Source: Brucellaceae bacterium (lineage in GTDB: Bacteria > Pseudomonadota > Alphaproteobacteria > Rhizobiales > Rhizobiaceae). From it: 62,171 bases of DNA. The position numbers were made by a program, and so were the translations under genes. The DNA is taken from contig JACKJW010000016.1 of NCBI GenBank assembly GCA_020637755.1, positions 1 through 62,171 on the forward strand, in the 5' to 3' direction. Every line of letters starts with the position of its first letter. Position 1 is the stretch's first letter. The notes below the pieces were generated by a model, which had not been told where the DNA came from, made no database searches, and saw only the letters and a program-made list of their open reading frames with translations. This document shows, in pieces, positions 16,067-23,979 of the stretch.

Positions 16067-17395
16067 ATGCGCCTTCTCGTCGCCGCCGCCTTTTTGCTGG
16101 CAGCCGCGCTGCCGTCTCGCGCGGCCGGTATCACCCACGAGATGCACCGCGTCGACGGTCAGGAAAAGCTGGTCATCCGGCTTTCCGGATTGATCGCGAA
16201 GGGTGACGCCGAAAAGATTGCCGGGATCATCGACGCCAATATCGAGCATACCTTTGCCGACTACACCGATATTGTCGTGACGCTGGACAGTCCGGGCGGC
16301 AGTTTTGTGGAAGGCCTCGCGATCGGCGACGTGCTGCACAGCAAATATGCCGGAACCTATGTCGATGACGGCGCCCAATGCCTGTCCGCCTGCGCACTGG
16401 CCTTCATGGCCGGAACCGACGCAACGGGTGACAGCACCTGGCCCGACAGGCGCCTCCATCCGCGCGCACGTCTCGGCTTCCATTCCCCCAGCCTCTCGGT
16501 TCCGCCGGAGGGATCGGTGCCTGTCGCGCAGATCGGCGCTGCCTATGCCATCGCGCTCAAGTCCCTGTCGGGCATCGTCAGCCGCATGGAACAAGTCGAA
16601 TTCCCCCGCAGCCTGCTGGAAACCATGCTCGACACGCCGCCGGACTCCATGCGCATGGTGGCGTCGATAGATGATATCAACCGCTGGGGCATCCTTCTCG
16701 ATACCGATTTCCCGCAGGCCGGAACCTCCCCGCGCGACACCGTTCAGGCCTGCCAGCGCATGGAGAAATGGAGCCGGCATCTTCCCGCCGGTGACGCCGG
16801 TGAGCCCGATGACTTCGCTCTCAGCCAGGTCGAGACCCGGACCATCCGGCAAAAGGAACATCAGGATGTGGTCCAGCGCTATCTGATTGACGAGATGGAT
16901 GTCGAATATTGCTTCATCATCCGCCGCAGCTACAACGGGGGCGGCAGGGCCATGTATCTGGTGCGCTCATTCAATGGTGACGAGGCCATGTTTGCCAACC
17001 TCTCGGCCACCCCGTCCTTCGAGACCTACCTGCTCGACGCCCACTTCCAGAATCCGCAGGCACGAACCGACAGTTTTGCACCCGCCGCCAAAGGCCGCCT
17101 TGCGCCGCCGGCGCGAAAGGCGAAGCCACAACCTCAATCTGCCGCGCCGTCCGGCACCTGCCTTGTCTATTCGCGCGCAGGCCTTGTGCTGGACCAGGAA
17201 CCTTGCACGGCGGATTTCTCCACCGCGCTCATCGAGCGCTACACCTGGCCGTCAGGCGCCGTCACCGTGATCGACCGGCGCAAACCGCCCGTCTCCATCA
17301 ACGGCCAGCCCATCGTTGCCGCGTCGCGGACGCCAAAGGGCCTTTACTGCGTCGGCAACCCCTTGACCGGCAACGCTTTCTGCTACCGGCCCTGA
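16067..17395 (+). CDS. secreted ClpP-like (COG3904-type) protein, paralog 1
   Basis: 442 residues with signal peptide (MRLLVAAAFLLAAALPSRAA). A ClpP/crotonase-fold domain follows: LDSPGGSF (oxyanion-loop glycines, residues 73-80), then CLSACALAFMAG with Ser107 where ClpP has its nucleophile, and RLGFHSP with His139 where ClpP has its catalytic His. Ser107 lies between Cys105 and Cys109. The C-terminal 80 residues form a four-cysteine module (C365, C380, C428, C439) with Y-T-WPSG at 394 and NPLTGNAFCY at the end. Two paralogs share both parts. GGAGGAAGG precedes the ATG. Predicted periplasmic; peptidase activity is inferred, not shown. Confidence 0.8.
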   Translation: MRLLVAAAFLLAAALPSRAAGITHEMHRVDGQEKLVIRLSGLIAKGDAEKIAGIIDANIEHTFADYTDIVVTLDSPGGSFVEGLAIGDVLHSKYAGTYVDDGAQCLSACALAFMAGTDATGDSTWPDRRLHPRARLGFHSPSLSVPPEGSVPVAQIGAAYAIALKSLSGIVSRMEQVEFPRSLLETMLDTPPDSMRMVASIDDINRWGILLDTDFPQAGTSPRDTVQACQRMEKWSRHLPAGDAGEPDDFALSQVETRTIRQKEHQDVVQRYLIDEMDVEYCFIIRRSYNGGGRAMYLVRSFNGDEAMFANLSATPSFETYLLDAHFQNPQARTDSFAPAAKGRLAPPARKAKPQPQSAAPSGTCLVYSRAGLVLDQEPCTADFSTALIERYTWPSGAVTVIDRRKPPVSINGQPIVAASRTPKGLYCVGNPLTGNAFCYRP

Positions 17396-17400
17396 GCGGA

Positions 17401-17853
17401 TCAGACCCCTTTCAGGATCTGGCGCAATGTCACCGGCACGATGAGCTTGTGAAACGGCATGACGGCCGCGAGATAGGCCCGGCCGAAGCCATTGTTGATG
17501 CGCACCATGGTGGTTGCGCTGACCCGCTGCGGCGCGCGCGACGCGGGATCGACCGTGATGACGATGCGGAAATCAAGATGCTTGTCATCCAGCCCCAGCA
17601 CCACCTTGTCCGGCGCCCGCGAAATCACCGGAAACGTTCCGATGGAGGCTTCCGGCGGCAAGGTGCCGTCCGGCGCGGCTTTCAAGCCGAAGGGCGCTAC
17701 CAGCGCATTTCTGAGCCGCATCAGCACCTGCGCCCAGACCGGTATGCGATCCAGCGCAAGACGCGCCGCGCGCTCGGCATCGAGCCCGCCCTGCGGGACG
17801 TCGAGGGTGAAGGTGTCGCTCCAATGGGCACCCGGAAGCTCTGCCGTGATCAT
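17401..17853 (-). CDS. DUF2867 domain protein
   Basis: 150 residues from ATG at 17853, preceded by AGAGGA. The sequence has the DUF2867 hallmarks: HWSDTFTLDVP near the start, PVWAQVLMRLRNALVAPFGL in the middle, VVLGLDDKHLDFRI, and the ending YLAAVMPFHKLIVP. Function of the family is unknown; it probably adopts a START/SRPBCC-like lipid-binding shape. No signal peptide. A longer in-frame upstream extension runs over the lpdA terminator and is rejected. It is convergent with the ClpP-like gene, five bases apart. Confidence 0.85.
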   Translation of the reverse strand: MITAELPGAHWSDTFTLDVPQGGLDAERAARLALDRIPVWAQVLMRLRNALVAPFGLKAAPDGTLPPEASIGTFPVISRAPDKVVLGLDDKHLDFRIVITVDPASRAPQRVSATTMVRINNGFGRAYLAAVMPFHKLIVPVTLRQILKGV

Positions 17854-17921
17854 GGCCTGATCCTCTGCTGCAGCGCAACACTGGCATACGCAACCGGTGC
17901 GGGCAAGCGTTCCGGCAACGC

Positions 17922-17951
17922 AAAAAGGGCCCGGCGCACGGCCGGGCCCTT
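17922..17951 (-). terminator. rho-independent terminator of lpdA
   Basis: An 11-bp stem (17925-17935 with 17941-17951) and a 5-base loop are followed on the minus strand by a T-tract (TTTTTG). It lies 20 bases after the lpdA stop. Confidence 0.85.
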
Positions 17952-17971
17952 CAATTCCCCGTGAGGAAAGA

Positions 17972-19378
17972 TCACATGTGGATCGGCTTGGCGAAGGTTG
18001 CCAGCGCGGCTTCCTTGACGGCTTCCGACATGGTCGGATGGGCATGGCAGGTGCGGCCGAGGTCTTCGGAAGACCCGCCGAATTCCATCAGCACGGCCGC
18101 CTCGTGGATCATCTCACCGGCGCCGAAGCCGATGATGTGGACGCCGAGCACCCGGTCGCTCGCCGCATCGGCCAGCACTTTCACCAGTCCCTCGGTCTGC
18201 TGCATGGCACGCGCGCGGCCATTGGCCGTGAACGGGAACTTGCCCACCTTGTAGGCCACGCCGTCGCGCTTCAGCTCGTCCTCGGTCTTTCCCACCGACG
18301 CCACTTCCGGCGAGGTGTAGACCACGCCCGGGATCACATCGTAGTTCACATGGCCATGCTGACCGGAAATGATCTCGGCCACTGCAACGCCTTCGTCCTC
18401 GGCCTTGTGGGCCAGCATCGGGCCACGCACCACATCGCCGATGGCGTAGACGCCAGGAATCGACGTCTGGAAATGCGAGTTGATCTCCACACGGCCGCGA
18501 TCATCCATCACCACGCCGGCTTCCGCCAGGCCGAGACCGTCAGTGAACGGACGGCGGCCGGTCGCCACCAGCACCACATCGGCAGACAGGGTTTCGGCTG
18601 CCCCGCCCTTGACCGGCTCGAAGGTGACGTCCGCACCCTTGCCGGCCTTGGCAACGCCAGTCACCTTGGCACCCAGCTTGAACTCCATGCCCTGCTTGGC
18701 CAGCATGCGCTGGAACTGCTTGGACACTTCACCATCCATGCCGCCGAGGATCGTGTCGAGATATTCGACGACCGTGACCTTCGCGCCGAGGCGCATCCAG
18801 ACCGAGCCGAGCTCCAGGCCGATGACGCCGCCGCCGACAACGACCAGACTTTGCGGAACTTTCTCAAGGGCGATGGCACCGGTCGAGGACACGATGACCT
18901 TCTCGTCAATATCCACCTTGACGCCGGGAATGCCGGCCACATCAGAGCCGGTGGCGATGACGATGTTCTTCGACTCGATTTCCTGCACCTTGCCATCTTC
19001 ACCGGTCACCGAAACCTTGCCTTCACCCAGCACCTTGCCGGTGCCGTGGAAGGCGTCGATCTTGTTCTTCTTGAACAGGAAGGACACGCCGTCGACATTG
19101 CCCTTCACCACGGCGTCCTTGTGGCCCATCATCTTGCCGAGATTGAGCTTCGGCTTGGAAACCTCGACGCCGAGTGCATCGAAGGCATGGCCGGCCTCAT
19201 GGAACATTTCGGATGCATGCAGCAGCGCCTTGGACGGGATGCAACCGACATTCAGGCAGGTGCCGCCATGGGTGGCGCGCTTTTCAATGACCGCCACCTT
19301 CATCCCGAGCTGCGCGGCCTTGATGGCGCACACATAGCCCCCGGGGCCGGTTCCGATCACGACGACATCATAAGACAT
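17972..19378 (-). CDS. lpdA: dihydrolipoyl dehydrogenase (E3)
   Basis: 468 residues: FAD-binding GTGPGGYVCAIKAAQLG at the start, the redox disulfide in GGTCLNVGCIPSK (Cys41, Cys46), an NAD-binding GGGVIGLELGSV, ATGRRPFTDGL, and the C-terminal catalytic His in CHAHPTMSEA. It reoxidises the lipoyl group of E2 with NAD, serving 2-oxoglutarate dehydrogenase (sucAB) here and possibly other complexes. It is the last gene before a terminator. Its start overlaps the preceding small gene by 11 bases, so translation is probably coupled to the SDR and hypothetical genes upstream. Confidence 0.97.
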   Translation of the reverse strand: MSYDVVVIGTGPGGYVCAIKAAQLGMKVAVIEKRATHGGTCLNVGCIPSKALLHASEMFHEAGHAFDALGVEVSKPKLNLGKMMGHKDAVVKGNVDGVSFLFKKNKIDAFHGTGKVLGEGKVSVTGEDGKVQEIESKNIVIATGSDVAGIPGVKVDIDEKVIVSSTGAIALEKVPQSLVVVGGGVIGLELGSVWMRLGAKVTVVEYLDTILGGMDGEVSKQFQRMLAKQGMEFKLGAKVTGVAKAGKGADVTFEPVKGGAAETLSADVVLVATGRRPFTDGLGLAEAGVVMDDRGRVEINSHFQTSIPGVYAIGDVVRGPMLAHKAEDEGVAVAEIISGQHGHVNYDVIPGVVYTSPEVASVGKTEDELKRDGVAYKVGKFPFTANGRARAMQQTEGLVKVLADAASDRVLGVHIIGFGAGEMIHEAAVLMEFGGSSEDLGRTCHAHPTMSEAVKEAALATFAKPIHM

Positions 19379-19961
19379 GGGTCTCTCCGTACTGACTGTT
19401 CATGAGGCCTGTCAGCCTCTTTTCGTAAACCATCGACACCACGCTGACGCCATAGAGCAAATAGTCGTGGTTTTCTTGTTTCGGGGCATTTTCCGCCCGG
19501 TTGAGGAACTCGAAACGCGTCACGCGCCCGCCATTCTCAGCGCTCAACCGCAACCAGCCGTCGCTCGCCCGGCCCGTGATGGCAAAAGGTCCGCAAGTTT
19601 CACTCACCGCCGCGAAATCGGCAAGCCGGGCGATCCGGCCAAGCTCCATGCCGTCAAACGTAAGCATCGGCCCGTCCTCGCCGCCCAGTGCGGCCAACGT
19701 GCCCTCCGGCAACAGATCCCCGGCCACGAACCCGAAGTTCACTGCCGCCAGCAGGCCCGACTCGTCAAAAACCAGCTCCAGTTCGCCCTCGGCTACCAGC
19801 GTCAGGACTGCGACGCCCAGATCATGGGGTGTCCGGGTGAAATGCGCTGGCATGACGTCAACACCCGTGACCCCGAACTCCAGCGTGCCGCTCCGCCCGT
19901 CGCGGTGGAGCGCCAGAAAGTCGGTCGGGCCAACCGCCGTTGCAAGGGAAGCTCCGGCCAT
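19368..19961 (-). CDS. conserved-looking protein of unknown function, between SDR gene and lpdA
   Basis: 197 residues, no signal peptide or membrane segment and no domain I recognise. Its ATG lies 3 bases after the SDR stop with GGGAGGG just upstream, and its 3' end overlaps lpdA by 11 bases. This tight packing supports a real gene. The sequence is acidic with beta-rich stretches (GELELVFDESGLLAAVNFGFV, VTRFEFLNR). A C-terminal Tyr-rich patch (HDYLLYGVSVVSMVYEKRL) is noticeable. A long reading frame on the opposite strand is of low complexity and is taken as a shadow. Confidence 0.65.
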   Translation of the reverse strand: MAGASLATAVGPTDFLALHRDGRSGTLEFGVTGVDVMPAHFTRTPHDLGVAVLTLVAEGELELVFDESGLLAAVNFGFVAGDLLPEGTLAALGGEDGPMLTFDGMELGRIARLADFAAVSETCGPFAITGRASDGWLRLSAENGGRVTRFEFLNRAENAPKQENHDYLLYGVSVVSMVYEKRLTGLMNSQYGETHVL

Positions 19962-19964
19962 CCC

Positions 19965-20708
19965 TCACCGCCCTCCCGAAATGTCGATCGTCACGCCGGT
20001 CATGTAGGAGGCCGCATCGGACAGCAGGAAAACGATCCCTTCAGCCACTTCTCCGGCCGTCCCCTCGCGGCCCATCGGCAAGCCTGCCCGCGTTTCGGCC
20101 ACCCGGTCCGGCTGGCCTCCGGAAGCGTGGATGTCGGTGGCAATGATGCCCGGCCTCACACCGCAAACCCGGATGCCCTCGCGCGCCACTTCCAGCGCCA
20201 GCCCCTTGGTGAACGTGTCGATCGCGCCCTTCGACGCCGCATAGTCCACATACCAGCCGGGACTGCCAAGCAGCGCGGCCACACTGGACAGGTTGACGAT
20301 CACGCCGCCTTGCCCGCCATGGGCCGTCGACATGCGGCGAACGGCTTCACGCGCACAGAGCAACGGGCCGATGACGTTGGTGCGCATCATGCGCTCCAGC
20401 CGCGCCGCGTCCATGCCGTCGAGGCGAGCCTTCACATCCACCACGCCTGCATTGTTGACCAGCCCGCCGAGCCCCTGCCCGCGCCGGTCAATCTCGCCGA
20501 AGACCGAAAGAATGGCCTCTTCGCGGCTCATGTCGCCCTGGACCGCAAATGCTTCGCCACCGGCAGCCTCGATGGACGCGACAACCTCGGCCGCGGCCTG
20601 CGCATGACGCACGTAGTTGACAGCAACCCGCCATCCGGCCGCCGCGGCCTTCAGGGCGGTTGCGGCCCCGATGCCGCGCGATCCTCCTGTCACCAGCAAG
20701 GTTTTCAT
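19965..20708 (-). CDS. SDR family oxidoreductase
   Basis: 247 residues from ATG at 20708. Classical short-chain dehydrogenase: nucleotide site TGGSRGIGAATAL, NNAG in LVNNAGVV, catalytic Ser in VNLSSVAALLG, the YAASKGA Tyr-x3-Lys pair, and RPGIIATDIHASGG. The Arg after the first beta strand (VNYVRHA) suggests NADPH use. Similar to 3-oxoacyl-ACP reductase or glucose dehydrogenase-like members; substrate unknown. It begins 7 bases after the secreted partner gene of the caspase-like protein and leads into the unknown gene and lpdA. Confidence 0.9.
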   Translation of the reverse strand: MKTLLVTGGSRGIGAATALKAAAAGWRVAVNYVRHAQAAAEVVASIEAAGGEAFAVQGDMSREEAILSVFGEIDRRGQGLGGLVNNAGVVDVKARLDGMDAARLERMMRTNVIGPLLCAREAVRRMSTAHGGQGGVIVNLSSVAALLGSPGWYVDYAASKGAIDTFTKGLALEVAREGIRVCGVRPGIIATDIHASGGQPDRVAETRAGLPMGREGTAGEVAEGIVFLLSDAASYMTGVTIDISGGR

Positions 20709-20715
20709 GGCGCCC

Positions 20716-21210
20716 TCACTCCTGGCACCCCGACAGGGTGAACACATCGAAGGGTGGCTCTGCGAGCTTCGTCTCCGCATAGGCCCGATGCTGGCTCATC
20801 GCCCTTGCCAGATCGGACAGAACCAGTGACTGCGCCGCATCCTCGCCCTGCCCCGGCAAAAGGCCGACCGCTCCGCCGGAACCAACCGCATAGATCGCGC
20901 CCTGCCAGACCGTACAGGCTTCCAACTCCTCGCCGGTCACATCGCCATCCGGGCATTGGTCGGTCAGCATGCCGTAGGGGCGCGGCGCGGGTGCGCCGGA
21001 CCATTGCACGAAACCCTCGATCACCTTCTCGCCCGCCACGAGCCGGAAGCGGTTGGTGACCGTGACCGCCTCGCCGTCATGCGGCACGAATTCCAGCGTC
21101 GCCGTTTTCGACGTGTCGGCATAGAGGGCGAGTTCCTGCCTGCAAGCCGCAAGGGCCGGCAATCCGGAGGCCAGAAGCAACGGGATCGTGATCGCGAGGC
21201 GCAGGGTCAT
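20716..21210 (-). CDS. small secreted protein coupled to caspase-like gene
   Basis: 164 residues from ATG at 21210, which overlaps the stop of the caspase-like gene by 4 bases (ATGA), so it is translated with it. A signal peptide (LRLAITIPLLLASGLPALAA) precedes a mature domain with four cysteines (ACRQE, DQCPDG, EACTVW, SGCQE), two likely disulfides. Features: LEFVPHDGEAVTVTNRF, GEKVIEGFVQWSG, and TVWQGAIYAVGSGG. No family recognised. The coupling suggests a partner, substrate or inhibitor of the caspase-like protein; that is inference. Confidence 0.75.
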   Translation of the reverse strand: MTLRLAITIPLLLASGLPALAACRQELALYADTSKTATLEFVPHDGEAVTVTNRFRLVAGEKVIEGFVQWSGAPAPRPYGMLTDQCPDGDVTGEELEACTVWQGAIYAVGSGGAVGLLPGQGEDAAQSLVLSDLARAMSQHRAYAETKLAEPPFDVFTLSGCQE

Positions 21211-22595
21211 CGCAGCGTCGCCACTTCCGTTCCCTGTCCGGACTGCCACAGCCCGGCCAGCGAGCCATCCTTGCGCACCGCATAGATGACCGGCTGCGTA
21301 TCGCCCCAATTGACGGTCATGATGCCATTGGAAAGCACGCCGCGCCCCTTGTAGGAAGACGAGCCGATCTTCCACGCAAAGTCGTAGCGCGTTCCGTCGC
21401 CCTCGATCCTGAGCGTCCCCTTGTAGCGTGATCCGTCGGGATTCTTGCCGTCCACCTTGTAGGTGCCGTTGGCGGGCACACCGGCTGGATCGGCCGCACC
21501 GAAGAGCTCCAGCTTTTCCGTGGCCGAACCGTCAGCCCATTCGCCATCAAGCACGCCATCGCCGAAGGAATAGACAACCGGGCTGGACGAGTTCCAGTCC
21601 ACCACCATCATCTTGCCGGCCAGTTCGCCCTTGCCGCGAAAGATGTCCTTGCCGATCCACCAGGTGAAGTCCGATCCATCGCCATGGTCGAGCAGCGACA
21701 GCATGCCGATGTAGCGCGAGCCGTTCGGATTGGTCCCGGCAACGCGGTAAACCCCGTTGATGGCGATCGGTCCGGCATCGGCCTGCGGGTCCTGCTGCGA
21801 GCCGGTCGTGCCGCGTGCCGCCTGCAAGGCATGCTCTTTTCCGCCGCGAAACACGAAATCGCCAAAGAAGGAGGAAGACAGCCAGGGCGTCTGCTTGCCC
21901 TGCGTTTCCTGGTAGACGCCCTTGAGCGTGCGTTTGAAGGTTTCTTCCAGATTGAGGTCCGGCTGCGCCAGCGCCAGTGTCAGGTGCTTGGTGTAGGGGC
22001 TGTTGCGCCCCTGTCCGTCCAGCGCCACCGAGCCAGGTGAGGTGGAATAGGAGACAAACAGGCTGGCACTCGATTCGATGCGCGTCAGCCCGTTGGAGCC
22101 ACCGGTGAAGGGGTTGTCCCGGCACGCGTCGAGAATGACGATGTTGAGCCCGTTGCCACTCTTGGACATGGCGTTGACCAGGGCCGATGCGCTCACGGCT
22201 CGATTGGCCAGATCACCGGTTCCCGCAATTCCGTCACCGATGGGAATGAGATAATTCTCGCCATCAACCTGGACGCCGTGGCCTGCAAAGAAGAACAGGC
22301 CGACACCGCCACGGCTTTTCAGCTTGCCCGCAAGCCGGTCGACGGCCTCCTGCATGCGCGCCTGGTCGGCATCCACCAGAAGCTCGACATCAAATCCGGC
22401 ATCGGTGAGCACCCCTGCAATGTCGGTGGCGTCATTGCCGGGGTTGGACAGCGGTGCAAAGGAATAGGCGCTGTTGCCGATGACAAGCGCGGTGCGCTCC
22501 TGCGTCCCGTCCTGTGCACGGGCAGCCGGAACGGCAAGGATCACCAAAAGGAACAGCGACAAAAGACGGGTCAGGAATACGGAAAAGCGTGTCAT
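21207..22595 (-). CDS. secreted caspase-like (peptidase C14 fold) protein with two C-terminal repeats
   Basis: 462 residues from ATG at 22595. Signal peptide (residues 1-27, ending PAARA), then a caspase-type p20 domain: RTALVIGNSAY, catalytic His106 in FFFAGHG and Cys158 in NIVILDACRDNPF. Both dyad residues are present. After a linker come two homologous blocks of about 88 residues (279-366 and 375-462), each starting NG-x-Y and NP-[ND]-GSRY and containing a Trp-Ile/Lys-Ile core and a Gly-x-Trp end. Predicted periplasmic or extracellular. Followed by a translationally coupled secreted protein. It sits between sucB and lpdA, an unexpected place for it. Confidence 0.88.
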   Translation of the reverse strand: MTRFSVFLTRLLSLFLLVILAVPAARAQDGTQERTALVIGNSAYSFAPLSNPGNDATDIAGVLTDAGFDVELLVDADQARMQEAVDRLAGKLKSRGGVGLFFFAGHGVQVDGENYLIPIGDGIAGTGDLANRAVSASALVNAMSKSGNGLNIVILDACRDNPFTGGSNGLTRIESSASLFVSYSTSPGSVALDGQGRNSPYTKHLTLALAQPDLNLEETFKRTLKGVYQETQGKQTPWLSSSFFGDFVFRGGKEHALQAARGTTGSQQDPQADAGPIAINGVYRVAGTNPNGSRYIGMLSLLDHGDGSDFTWWIGKDIFRGKGELAGKMMVVDWNSSSPVVYSFGDGVLDGEWADGSATEKLELFGAADPAGVPANGTYKVDGKNPDGSRYKGTLRIEGDGTRYDFAWKIGSSSYKGRGVLSNGIMTVNWGDTQPVIYAVRKDGSLAGLWQSGQGTEVATLR

Positions 22596-22686
22596 GCGTC
22601 TCTCCGGAATGGGCCCCGTCAGACAGTATCGCACTGGCGGTAAAATCAAAACCGCCCGTCGCACATGGCGTATTGCCCACGCGCTC

Positions 22687-22719
22687 AAAAGGGCGACGGC
22701 CCCGCTTGCCGCGGGGCCG
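22687..22719 (-). terminator. possible terminator after sucB-side promoter region / upstream of caspase gene
   Basis: A 9-bp perfect stem (22697-22705 with 22711-22719) lies 16 bases after the sucB stop, with a short T run (TTTT) 6 bases beyond on the minus strand. The U-tract is weak and displaced, so it may only reduce read-through from sucB into the caspase-like gene. Confidence 0.45.
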
Positions 22720-22734
22720 CGCCGGTCACAAGCC

Positions 22735-23952
22735 TCAGAGATCGAGGACGAGGCGCTCGGGATCTTCCAGGCTGTCCTTCACGCGCACCAGGAACGTGAC
22801 GGCTTCCTTGCCGTCAACGATGCGGTGGTCGTAGGAGAGCGCGAGATACATCATCGGGCGGCTGACAATCTGGCCGTTCACCACCATCGGACGGTCCTGG
22901 ATCTTGTGCATGCCGAGAATGCCCGACTGCGGCGCATTCAGGATCGGCGTCGACATCAGCGAGCCGTAGACGCCACCATTGGAGATGGTGAAGGTACCAC
23001 CCTGCATGTCGGCCATGGAGAGCTGGCCGTCACGGCCGGCAGCGCCAAGGCGGCCGATTTCCTTCTCGATCTCGGCGATCGACATCTGGTCGGCATCGCG
23101 CACGACAGGAACGACGAGACCCTTCGGCGTGCCGACGGCCACACCGATATGGGCGAAGTTCTTGTAGATGATGTCGGTACCGTCGATCTCGGCATTGACC
23201 GCCGGGATTTCCTTCAGCGCGTGGGTCACCGCCTTGGTGAAGAAGCCCATGAAGCCGAGCTTCACGCCGTGCTTCTTCTCGAAGATGTCCTTGTACTTCT
23301 TGCGCAGCTCCATCATCGCCGTCATGTCCACCTCGTTGAAGGTGGTGAGCATGGCGGCGGTGTTCTGGGCATCCTTCAGGCGGCGCGCAATGGTCTGGCG
23401 CAGCTTGGTCATGCGCACGCGCTCTTCACGCGAGGCATCGTCGGCCGATGAGGCCGGGCGCGCGGCGGCGGCAGGAGCGGCAGCGGGTGCCGGGGCCGGG
23501 CCCTTGGCGATGGCATCAAGCACATCACCCTTGAGCACCTGGCCGCGCTTGCCGGAACCGGCGATGGCGGAAGTGTCGACACCGGCGTCGGCGGCAACCT
23601 TGGCGGCTGCGGGTGCCGGTGCCATGGCCGGGCCGGAAGCAGCCGGAGCCGGAGCGGCGGCAGGCGCAGCTTCCTTCTTCGGTGCGGCAGCGGCAGGCGC
23701 GGCCGCAGCGCCGGCACCTTCGGCGATCATTGCCAGCAGCGCGTTCAGCTCGACTGTTTCGCCTTCCTTGGCGACGATTTCGGAAAGCGTACCGGAGATC
23801 GGCGAGGGCACTTCCACCGTCACCTTGTCGGTTTCCAGTTCCACCAGCGGCTCGTCGGCGGAGACGGCATCGCCCACCTTCTTGAACCACTGTCCGATCG
23901 TTGCCTCGGTAACCGACTCGCCCAGCGTCGGGACACGGATTTCAGTTGCCAT
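22735..23952 (-). CDS. sucB: dihydrolipoyllysine-residue succinyltransferase (E2 of 2-oxoglutarate dehydrogenase)
   Basis: 405 residues. N-terminal lipoyl domain with Lys43 in LVELETDKVTVEV, then a flexible Ala/Pro linker, a peripheral-subunit-binding domain (GVDTSAIAGSGKRGQVLKGD), a second Ala/Pro linker, and the catalytic domain ending SYDHRIVDGKEA (His376, Asp380). It transfers the succinyl group to CoA and forms the core of the 2-oxoglutarate dehydrogenase complex with SucA and LpdA. It begins 27 bases after the sucA stop. A single lipoyl domain is usual. Confidence 0.97.
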   Translation of the reverse strand: MATEIRVPTLGESVTEATIGQWFKKVGDAVSADEPLVELETDKVTVEVPSPISGTLSEIVAKEGETVELNALLAMIAEGAGAAAAPAAAAPKKEAAPAAAPAPAASGPAMAPAPAAAKVAADAGVDTSAIAGSGKRGQVLKGDVLDAIAKGPAPAPAAAPAAAARPASSADDASREERVRMTKLRQTIARRLKDAQNTAAMLTTFNEVDMTAMMELRKKYKDIFEKKHGVKLGFMGFFTKAVTHALKEIPAVNAEIDGTDIIYKNFAHIGVAVGTPKGLVVPVVRDADQMSIAEIEKEIGRLGAAGRDGQLSMADMQGGTFTISNGGVYGSLMSTPILNAPQSGILGMHKIQDRPMVVNGQIVSRPMMYLALSYDHRIVDGKEAVTFLVRVKDSLEDPERLVLDL

Positions 23953-23979
23953 TTTTGTTGTCCTGTTTCCTTGGGATTT

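Noticed and set aside
17897..19405. 502-codon frame opposite lpdA.
   Set aside because: His/Arg/Asp-rich sequence without family features, exactly mirroring the codons of lpdA; a GC-rich shadow.
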